43,532 bases of DNA from Halopolyspora algeriensis (GTDB taxonomy: Bacteria > Actinomycetota > Actinomycetes > Mycobacteriales > Pseudonocardiaceae), in assembly GCF_003337235.1 (NCBI RefSeq), contig NZ_QPJC01000020.1:1-43532 (forward strand). The letters run 5' to 3'. The position numbers and the translations under genes are program-made. This document shows positions 28,973-35,995 of the stretch, piece by piece; the stretch's first letter is position 1; each line of letters begins with the position of its first letter. The notes below the pieces were generated by a model. The model worked only from the letters and a program-made list of their open reading frames with translations, did no database searches and had not been told where the DNA came from.

Positions 28973-29014
28973 GGTGCTGGAGGAACGGCACAGCGTGCTC
29001 GCTCCTCCAGCACC
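28973..29014. terminator. Terminator between the orphan gene and terC
   Basis: GGTGCTGGAGGA (28973-28984) pairs perfectly with TCCTCCAGCACC (29003-29014). It lies between convergent transcription units and could act on both. Confidence 0.75.
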
Positions 29015-29040
29015 GCATCGGCACTCCGCTGACCCGACGT

Positions 29041-30027
29041 TTACGGCACCTCGGCCTCGTCGGTGGCGGACACCTCGTTGTCGGCGCGAGCCTGCTGCCG
29101 GGACTTGAGCAGGCTCGCCACGGCGGTGATGGTGAGCGTGCCGACGATCACGAGCAGCGAGACGGTGATCGGGATCGTCGGCACCCAGTGCACCCCCTGG
29201 TGGTGCAGGGCTTCGAGGATCAGCTTCGCCCCGATGAAGGCCAGGACGATCGCCAGTCCCTTGCTCAGGTAGATCAACCGGTCGAGGAGACCACCGATGA
29301 GGAAGAACAGCTGCCGCAACCCCATCAAGGCGAAGGCGTTGGCCGTGAAGACCAGGTAGGGCTCCTTGGTGAGACCGAAGATGGCGGGAATGGAGTCCAC
29401 CGCGAACAGCAGGTCCGTCGTGCCGATGGCCACCATCACGATCAGCATCGGTGTCACCACCCGTCGCCCGTCGATGCGGGTGGTCATCGCCGCGCCGTGG
29501 TAGTCCGGGCTCGTCGGCAGCACACGTCGCACGGTGCGCAGCGCGGCGTTTTCCGAGAATTCCTCCTCCCCTCCGTTGTCCTTGATCAGCTTCCAGGCGG
29601 TGTAGAGCAGGAAGGCCCCGAAGATGTAGAAGATCCAGTTGAAGCGTGCCACCATCCCGGCACCGAGGGCGATGAACACGCCCCGCATGATCAGTGCCAG
29701 CACGATGCCGATCAGCAGGACCTTCTGCCGGTACTGGCGGGGTACCGAGAATCGGGTCATGATCAGCACGAAGATGAACAGGTTGTCGATGCTCAGGGAG
29801 TACTCGGTGATCCAGCCGGCGAAGAACTCGCCGCCGTACCGGCTCCCACCGAGTGTCATGACCCCGATCCCGAACAGCACCGCGAGAGCGACGTAGAAGG
29901 AGACCCACGCCGCCGACTCCTTCAGCGACGGATCGCGGGGATTGCGGGAAACGAGCCAGAAATCGAACGCGAGCAGCGCCAGCAAGCCGGCGATCGTCGC
30001 GATCCACAGCCAACCGGGTATCGTCAT
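29041..30027 (-). CDS. TerC-family membrane protein
   Basis: A 328-residue membrane protein with seven to nine helices. The family aspartates are in the motifs YSLSIDNLFIFVLI and LLFAVDSIPAIFGLT, and EPYLVFTANAFALMGLRQLFFLI is characteristic. TerC/Alx proteins export manganese or assist metal loading of exported proteins; tellurite resistance is an older label. Its ATG at 30027 overlaps the stop of the upstream membrane gene by 4 nt (ATGA), so it is translated as part of the Nramp-like operon. A metal role is supported by that pairing but not proven. Confidence 0.92.
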   Translation of the reverse strand: MTIPGWLWIATIAGLLALLAFDFWLVSRNPRDPSLKESAAWVSFYVALAVLFGIGVMTLGGSRYGGEFFAGWITEYSLSIDNLFIFVLIMTRFSVPRQYRQKVLLIGIVLALIMRGVFIALGAGMVARFNWIFYIFGAFLLYTAWKLIKDNGGEEEFSENAALRTVRRVLPTSPDYHGAAMTTRIDGRRVVTPMLIVMVAIGTTDLLFAVDSIPAIFGLTKEPYLVFTANAFALMGLRQLFFLIGGLLDRLIYLSKGLAIVLAFIGAKLILEALHHQGVHWVPTIPITVSLLVIVGTLTITAVASLLKSRQQARADNEVSATDEAEVP

Positions 30028-30638
30028 CCGTGTCCTCCCTGCCGTTCGGCGACGCGCTCCCGCAGGGATCGTTCCTTGCCCCGCCGGCTACGGGTCTGCT
30101 TACGGTCCCGCTGTTCCTGGATCTGCTCGGCGAGTTGGAGGTAGTGCGCCAGCACATTCCAGGCTCGCGAGTTGTGTTCGTAGACTCGCAGTAACCACCT
30201 GGGCATGACCCGCTCGTGCAGCCAGAGGAAGCCGATCGCGAATCCGAGGCTGACCAGTGCCTGGAAGGCGAGGAAAGCCAGCGGATCCTTCGGCATTCCG
30301 AGCTGACCGGCCAGAATCGAGTGGGCTCCCAGCTCGTGCACCAGCCGGGCCAGCGGGAACCCGATGAACCAGTACAGCCCGGCGGGAGCGAACACTCCGG
30401 GTCGGAACAGGCCGGTCGCCAGCAGCAGGCTGTAGCCGGCACCCAGGATGGCCAGGGGGACGGCCAGGGTCACCGTGGTGATCGCTGCCCAGGACGGTGT
30501 CTGGCCACCGAGTACCGCCAGTATTGCTGCGAAGCAGCCGGCGAGAGCCCCGACCAGCGCGCCGGGCAGGGCCAACTCGCCCATACGTTGGGGAAGTGTT
30601 GCCTCACGTTGGGGAAGTGCCGTCTCTGTCATGGTCAT
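30024..30638 (-). CDS. Unknown membrane protein between Nramp-like and terC genes
   Basis: A 204-residue protein I cannot assign to a family. It has about four hydrophobic helices (around ALVGALAGCFAAILAVL, TLAVPLAILGAGYSLLL, LYWFIGFPLARLV and LAFQALVSLGFAIGFLWL) followed by a strongly charged cytosolic tail of about 60 residues (QEQRDRKQTRSRRGKERS). The start ATG at 30638 shares one base with the stop of the upstream gene (TGATG), and its stop overlaps the terC start, so all three proteins are likely made in fixed ratio. It may be an accessory subunit of one of its neighbours. Confidence 0.85.
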   Translation of the reverse strand: MTMTETALPQREATLPQRMGELALPGALVGALAGCFAAILAVLGGQTPSWAAITTVTLAVPLAILGAGYSLLLATGLFRPGVFAPAGLYWFIGFPLARLVHELGAHSILAGQLGMPKDPLAFLAFQALVSLGFAIGFLWLHERVMPRWLLRVYEHNSRAWNVLAHYLQLAEQIQEQRDRKQTRSRRGKERSLRERVAERQGGHG

Positions 30639-32149
30639 CAGTCCGGGATGACGCCGTAGGTGAACAGGCTGAAGAAGAGCATGCCCAGGTAGAACGTGGC
30701 ACCGAAGCCGATGATCAGATTGCTCGCCAGATTCGGCCGGATCGGCTTGGGCAGCATGATGTTGTTCACCAGCAGCAGCACCACGCAGTAGGCGCCCATC
30801 GCGAAGGCCGAGAGGAACGCCAGGGTGTCGAGAATGGCGCTGGGTCCGTCCGCTGGTCCGAACAGCAGGACGAGGATCCCGAAGATGATCACACCCCACA
30901 GGAACGTCGCGTAGATGTGCGCCATCCGGAACTTGTTGACGCCCTTGATGAAGTTGTAGGCCATGTCGGCCTGACCACGGGAGAACGAATCGTACAGGCC
31001 GAGCGTGGCGTTGAGGCCGATCAGGGCGATGAACCCGAGGAAAATCCCGCCCAGCAGGGGGCCTCCCGCGGCGCTGAACGAATCCGCCATCGCGTTCATC
31101 GCCGCTTCGCGCTCACCGTTTTCGATCAGGATCCGCACGTTGGGGTTCTGCCGGGCGGCGGACTGTGCCAGCACGGTGAACGTGACCGTGACGAGCATCG
31201 TGATACCCCAGAAGAGCAGCAGCGCGTCGAAGGTCACCCAGCGGCGCCAGCCCTTCCACTTGCGCATCTCGTCGGGGTCGTCGGTGTCGAACATGAAGCC
31301 GCGTGCGGGCATCGCTTCCTCGTCACCCGCGTGGGCCAGACCACGGAGCTTGGGAATGTGCGCGCCCATCCCGGCGCCCTTCTCGCGCAGGTGCAGCGTG
31401 TACCACATCTGCTGCATGCCGGAGGGGCCTGCGAAGGCGATCGAGCCGACGATGATGGGGAACCAGGCCGCGGACGTCGCCGCATCCGGCAGGTAGCCGA
31501 ATTGGACCATCCCCGTCAGCGTGCTGGTCACGTCGCTGAATTGGCCCACCATCGCGGCGATGATGCTCGACCCGACCACGAGCAACCCGATGAGGAACGA
31601 CAGCACGCTCTCCAGCAGGTTGTAGATCACTTTGGCCAGCGTGAATATCAGGCCGACGAGCAGCAGCCCGGCTATCGCGGTGACCATCCACGGTATTCCG
31701 GTGATCTGTTCGAGCGCTCCGGCTCCGGCCGAGAGGTGTCCGGGCCATATGTAGACGATCAGTGCCGTGCCGAAGAAGAACCACATCAGTGGTTTGGCCA
31801 CACGGGCCGCACCGGTGAAGATGCTCTCGCCGGTGGCCATCGCATACCGGGCCATCTCCAGCATGACGAACGCCTGCAGCGTGACACCGATGAGGAACAG
31901 CCAGCGGATCTCCGGCCCGAAGACGAGGACCAGCCGTGGCCACATGTAGGTCTCGCCCATCCCCACACCGAGGGCGACGAGGAATACGGTCGGTCCGAGA
32001 AGGTGGATCGACGGTGGTGACTCGGGCAGCTTGCGGATCGGCATGGGATCCAGCCGACCGGCCGACCACACCCGTTCGTCCTCGGTGCCTTCGGCCGTGG
32101 TCAGTTCCGGATCGGGTTCTCTGGCGGCGGGTGGATTATCAGCGTCCAC
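30638..32149 (-). CDS. Nramp-related transporter lacking canonical metal motifs
   Basis: A 503-residue membrane protein with about eleven helices and the general Nramp/LeuT layout. The helix-1 DPGN motif that binds metal in Nramp proteins is replaced by a GVGMGETYMWP segment, and the helix-6 MPH motif by a GPSGMQQMWYTLHLREKG segment, so manganese or iron binding as in MntH is not expected. A cytosolic insertion (about residues 255-300, with FDTDDPDEMRKWKGWRR) is unusual. GTG at 32149 has GGGAGA 6 nt upstream. It heads a coupled operon with the 204-residue membrane protein and terC. The substrate is unknown; a metal or a small carboxylate-metal chelate is possible. Confidence 0.8.
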   Translation of the reverse strand: MDADNPPAAREPDPELTTAEGTEDERVWSAGRLDPMPIRKLPESPPSIHLLGPTVFLVALGVGMGETYMWPRLVLVFGPEIRWLFLIGVTLQAFVMLEMARYAMATGESIFTGAARVAKPLMWFFFGTALIVYIWPGHLSAGAGALEQITGIPWMVTAIAGLLLVGLIFTLAKVIYNLLESVLSFLIGLLVVGSSIIAAMVGQFSDVTSTLTGMVQFGYLPDAATSAAWFPIIVGSIAFAGPSGMQQMWYTLHLREKGAGMGAHIPKLRGLAHAGDEEAMPARGFMFDTDDPDEMRKWKGWRRWVTFDALLLFWGITMLVTVTFTVLAQSAARQNPNVRILIENGEREAAMNAMADSFSAAGGPLLGGIFLGFIALIGLNATLGLYDSFSRGQADMAYNFIKGVNKFRMAHIYATFLWGVIIFGILVLLFGPADGPSAILDTLAFLSAFAMGAYCVVLLLVNNIMLPKPIRPNLASNLIIGFGATFYLGMLFFSLFTYGVIPD

Positions 32150-32531
32150 TTCGGATCTCCCTTGAGCCGTGTTCGGACCTGCTGTTGTGCCTCCTGTTGC
32201 GCGATACCGCTTGCACGAACCGAGAGCTCCGGTCGGGGGCCCTCGGTGGCGCACGTCGAATCGGCGCCGGCGGCGATGCGAGCGCGTCGATGCTCGTTCT
32301 CGGTGAACGGCGCATCAACCGCTGCCCGGGAGGGGCGGACACGAGCACCGTCGTTCGGTACCTGTCGTGCCGCCCCGGCCCGGCTGTCCCGACCGACTGC
32401 CTTGCCCGGTGAGCAGACCGGCCCGGTGCGGAGGCCGAGTTCCGGGCAGTCGGCGGGCTTTTTCCACTTCCCGGCGCGCGTCCGGCGCGCGCCGATGACG
32501 GCGGTTGGCGGTGCCCGCTCTCCCGAGCCCT
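32150..32531. other. Spacer upstream of the Nramp-like operon
   Basis: About 380 nt between the acyl-CoA ligase stop and the Nramp-like start on the same strand. It contains no supported gene and, unlike most other promoter regions nearby, no ATACNGTAT palindrome. Confidence 0.5.
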
Positions 32532-34667
32532 TCAGCGGGGGAGCAGTCCCGCCGAGCGGGCCCACTGGTACTTGGCGCCGAGGATGGCGACGGGCTTCTC
32601 GGTGGTGTAGGGAAAAGCCACGATCCCGTTCTCGAAGAGGTGGTCGCTGGCCTTTTCGACCTCGGTGTCGCCGGCGAGCGAGGCGACGATGGGCTTGTCG
32701 ATGCCGGCGGCTCGTGCCTCTTCGGCGGCGCGGACGGTGAGCTCGGCGAAGACCATGGGCGGGGTGACGATGGTGTGCCAGTAGCCCAGGATCACCGCGT
32801 GGATGCGGGGATCGTGCAGGGCGAGTTTGATCGTGGATTCATAGGTGCTGGGCGGTTCACCGCCGGTGATGTCGATCGGGTTGCCCGCGGCGCCGAACGG
32901 GGGGATGTGCTCGCGGAAGGCCTGGTCGAGATCCGGTGGGATGTGCATGAGGTCGAGGTCGTTGGCCACGCAGGCATCGGACAGCAGCACCCCGGAACCG
33001 CCTGCACCGGTGATGATCACGACGTTCTCGCCCTGGGGCGTGGGCAGGGTCGGCAAGCCGCGGGCGTAGTCCAGCATCTCGTTGAGACCCGGTGCCCGCA
33101 CGACGCCGGACTGGCGCAGGATGTCGTCGTAGACCTTGTCGTTGCCCGCCAGGGCGCCGGTGTGGGAACTGGCGGCGCGGGCGCCCATCTCGGTCCTGCC
33201 CGCTTTGAGGACGACGACGGGTTTCTTGCGGGTCATCCTGCGGGCGGTTTCCACGAAGGACCGGCCGTCCTTGAGGTCTTCGAGGTGCATGGCCACACAG
33301 TTGGTGTTGTCGTCGTGCTCGAAGAAGGTCAGCAGGTCGTCCTCGTCGACATCGGACTTGTTGCCGAGACCGACGATGGCCGACACGCCCATCTTGGTGG
33401 TGCGGCTGTAGCCGAGGATGGCCATGCCGATGCCGCCGCTCTGCGAGGTCAGCGCCACGCCGCCGCGCACGTCGTAGGGAGTGCAGAAGGTGGCGCACAG
33501 ATCCTTCGGGGTGTAGTAGTAGCCGTAGATGTTCGGCCCGAGCAGCCGGATGTCGTACTGCCCGGCGATGTCGACCACCTGCTGCTGAAGTTCGTCGTTG
33601 CCGGTCTCGGCGAAGCCGGAGGGAATGAGCACCGCGGCCGGGATCTCCTTGCGCCCGCATTCCTCCAGCGCGGCGGGGACGAACTTGGCCGGCACCGTGA
33701 AGATGGCCACGTCGATGTTGCCGGGCACCTCGGCGATGCTGGAGTAGGCCGTGCGCCCGAGAATCTCGTCGGCCTTCGGATTGATCGGATGGATTTGTCC
33801 GGAGTAGCCGCCGTTGATGAGATTCTTCATGACCGAGTTGCCGATCTTGCCCTCTTCGGAGGACGCGCCGATCACCGCGACGCTGTCGGGCTTCATCAAC
33901 CGGTTCATGGTCCGCAGGATCTCTTCCTGGGAACGCTGCTCCGGCCGGGCGACCTCGCCGGTTTCGACGAGCACGCGCACGTCCGCGGCCGTGGCACCGT
34001 CGGCCCCCGCGAAGACCGGGTTGAGATCGAACTCCCGGATCTCGGGGAAGTCGGTGACCAGGTCGGAAAGTCGCCGGACCACGTCGGCCAGCGCGTCGGA
34101 GTCGGCGGGTTCGGCGCCGCGGGCGCCGCGCAGCACGTCGGCGGCGGCGATGTCGTCGAGCATCGAACGCGCCTCACCGGCGGCCACGGGGGCGAGCCGG
34201 AAGGTGACGTCCTGCAGGACCTCGACGAGGACACCGCCGAGGCCGAAGGCCACCACCTTGCCGAAGGTCGGGTCGGTGGTCGCGCCGATGATCACCTCGT
34301 GCCCGCTGGTGACCATCTGCTGCACCTGGACACCGTGGATGGTGGCGCCGGGGTCGTGGGCCCGGGCGTTGGCCAGGATCTTGTCGTAGGCCGAGCGCAC
34401 CTCCTGGGATCCCTCGACGTCGACGACCACGCAGCCGGCGTCGGTCTTGTGCAGGATCTGCGGGGAGACGATCTTCATCGCGACCGCGGTGCCGATCGAC
34501 TCGGCGATCTCCACGGCCTCCTCGGCGGTGCCGGCCAACCCCTCACCGGCGATGGGAATGCCGTAGGCGTCACACAGCAACTTCCCCTCGGGAGAGGTCA
34601 GCGCCTCGCGCCCCTCGGCCCGTGCCTTGTCGAGGATCTCGCGTACGCTGGTGCTGTCGTAGGCCAT
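32532..34667 (-). CDS. NDP-forming acyl-CoA synthetase (acetate-CoA ligase family)
   Basis: A 711-residue single-chain ligase of the ADP/GDP-forming acyl-CoA synthetase family. The order is ATP-grasp first (about residues 15-230, with AMKIVSPQILHKTDAGCVVVDV and DLNPVF), then a CoA-binding Rossmann domain (PDSVAVIGASSEEGKIGNSV) and the ligase domain with LTSQSGGIGMAIL and ASSHTGALAGND, whose His is the phosphorylated residue in relatives. It joins a carboxylic acid to CoA at the cost of ATP. It starts 1 nt after frc ends, so oxc-frc-ligase form one operon; oxalate or formate is therefore a likely substrate, giving a direct supply of oxalyl-CoA or formyl-CoA that primes the Frc cycle. ATG at 34667. 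Confidence 0.88.
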   Translation of the reverse strand: MAYDSTSVREILDKARAEGREALTSPEGKLLCDAYGIPIAGEGLAGTAEEAVEIAESIGTAVAMKIVSPQILHKTDAGCVVVDVEGSQEVRSAYDKILANARAHDPGATIHGVQVQQMVTSGHEVIIGATTDPTFGKVVAFGLGGVLVEVLQDVTFRLAPVAAGEARSMLDDIAAADVLRGARGAEPADSDALADVVRRLSDLVTDFPEIREFDLNPVFAGADGATAADVRVLVETGEVARPEQRSQEEILRTMNRLMKPDSVAVIGASSEEGKIGNSVMKNLINGGYSGQIHPINPKADEILGRTAYSSIAEVPGNIDVAIFTVPAKFVPAALEECGRKEIPAAVLIPSGFAETGNDELQQQVVDIAGQYDIRLLGPNIYGYYYTPKDLCATFCTPYDVRGGVALTSQSGGIGMAILGYSRTTKMGVSAIVGLGNKSDVDEDDLLTFFEHDDNTNCVAMHLEDLKDGRSFVETARRMTRKKPVVVLKAGRTEMGARAASSHTGALAGNDKVYDDILRQSGVVRAPGLNEMLDYARGLPTLPTPQGENVVIITGAGGSGVLLSDACVANDLDLMHIPPDLDQAFREHIPPFGAAGNPIDITGGEPPSTYESTIKLALHDPRIHAVILGYWHTIVTPPMVFAELTVRAAEEARAAGIDKPIVASLAGDTEVEKASDHLFENGIVAFPYTTEKPVAILGAKYQWARSAGLLPR

Positions 34668-34668
34668 C

Positions 34669-35898
34669 TCAGATCACTCCGTTCGCTTTGAGTTCGGCGA
34701 ACTCGGATTCCTCGAGTCCCAGCCGGCGGATGTAGACGTCTTCGTTGTGCTCGCCCAGCAGCGGGGATCGCTCGACCTCCACCGGTGAGTCGGACAGCTT
34801 GATCGGGCACCCCACGGTCTTGAACTCGCCGCGTTCGGGATGGTCCACGGACACGATCATGTCGTTGTCGGCCAGCGAGGAGTCCTCGATCAGCTCCCGG
34901 GTGGACAGGATCGGGCCGCACGGGATGTTGTGGGCGTTGAGCTGGGCCAGCACCTCCCACTTGTCGTGGTTGATCGTCCACTCCTCGATCATGTGGAACA
35001 TCTTGTCCAATTTGGGCAGCCGTGCTTGCGGCGTGTTCCACTCGGGATCGTCGGCGAGCTCGGGCCGGCCGATCAAACTCGCGATCGGGGCCCAGCCGGC
35101 GGGCTGGACGATGACGTAGATGTAGTCGTTGGGCCCGCCGGGTTTGCAGCGCACCGCCCATCCCGGCTGCCCCCCGCCGGAGGCGTTGCCCGAACGCGGC
35201 ACCTCCTCGCCGAATTCGTCGTTCGGGTATTCACGCAGGGGCCCTCGGGCCAGCCGTTGCTGGTCGCGGAGCTTGACCCGGCAGAGGTTGAGGACCGCGT
35301 GCTGCATCGCCACCGACACCCGCTGGCCGTGTCCGCCGCGTTCCCGCTGGAACAGTGCGGCGAGGATGCCCGCCACGGTGTGGATCCCGGTACCCGAGTC
35401 GCCGATTTGCGCACCGGTCGCCGTCGGGGGACCGTCTTCGAACCCGGTCGTGCTCATGGAACCGCCCATGGCCTGGGCGACGACCTCGTAGGCCTTGTAA
35501 TGCGTGTACGGACCCTCGCCGAATCCCTTGATCGAGGCGTAGATGAGTTGTGGATTGATTTCCTGGAGCCTTCCCCAGGTGAATCCCATGCGATCCACGG
35601 CGCCGGGACCGAAATTCTCCACGAGGACGTCGGAGCTCGCGACGAGTTCGGTGAAAACCTCCTTGCCCCGCTCGCTTTTCATGTTGAGGGTGATGCTCTG
35701 CTTGTTGCAGTTGAGCATCGTGAAGTAGAGGCTGTCGCCGTTGTCGACATCGCTGAGCTGGGTGCGCGTGATGTCCCCGCTGGGTGATTCCAGCTTGACG
35801 ACCTCGGCGCCCAGCCAGGCCAGAATCTGCGTCGCGGACGGTCCCGACTGGACATGGGTCATGTCGAGCACGCGGACACCTTCCAGTGCCTTGCTCAT
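34669..35898 (-). CDS. frc: Formyl-CoA:oxalate CoA-transferase
   Basis: A 409-residue class III CoA transferase that moves CoA from formyl-CoA to oxalate, giving oxalyl-CoA and formate. It closely follows the Oxalobacter enzyme along its length: LDMTHVQSGPSATQ, DSLYFTMLNCNKQSI, ENFGPGAVDRMGFTW, the catalytic Asp167 in GAQIGDSGTG, LNLCRVKLRDQQRLARG, the active-site glycine loop ASGGGQPGW (239-247) and IPCGPI. The start ATG at 35898 has GGGGAAAGG upstream. It lies 97 nt after the ThDP decarboxylase gene, separated by a hairpin, and directly before the acyl-CoA ligase gene. Confidence 0.95.
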   Translation of the reverse strand: MSKALEGVRVLDMTHVQSGPSATQILAWLGAEVVKLESPSGDITRTQLSDVDNGDSLYFTMLNCNKQSITLNMKSERGKEVFTELVASSDVLVENFGPGAVDRMGFTWGRLQEINPQLIYASIKGFGEGPYTHYKAYEVVAQAMGGSMSTTGFEDGPPTATGAQIGDSGTGIHTVAGILAALFQRERGGHGQRVSVAMQHAVLNLCRVKLRDQQRLARGPLREYPNDEFGEEVPRSGNASGGGQPGWAVRCKPGGPNDYIYVIVQPAGWAPIASLIGRPELADDPEWNTPQARLPKLDKMFHMIEEWTINHDKWEVLAQLNAHNIPCGPILSTRELIEDSSLADNDMIVSVDHPERGEFKTVGCPIKLSDSPVEVERSPLLGEHNEDVYIRRLGLEESEFAELKANGVI

Positions 35899-35910
35899 GT
35901 GCCTTTCCCC

Positions 35911-35967
35911 TTTTTCGAACAGGCGCGCCGCGACATGCTCGGCGCGCGTCGACCGACATTCGAAAAA
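35911..35967 (-). promoter_or_regulatory. Intercistronic hairpin between the decarboxylase gene and frc
   Basis: TTTTTCGAA (35911-35919) pairs with TTCGAAAAA (35959-35967), and inside it GCGCGCCG (35923-35930) pairs with CGGCGCGC (35940-35947). The structure ends 13 nt before the frc start codon, so it could act as an attenuator, an RNA-stabilising end or a processing site. Confidence 0.6.
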
Positions 35968-35995
35968 ATCGACATCGATGAAGTCGTGATCGCGG

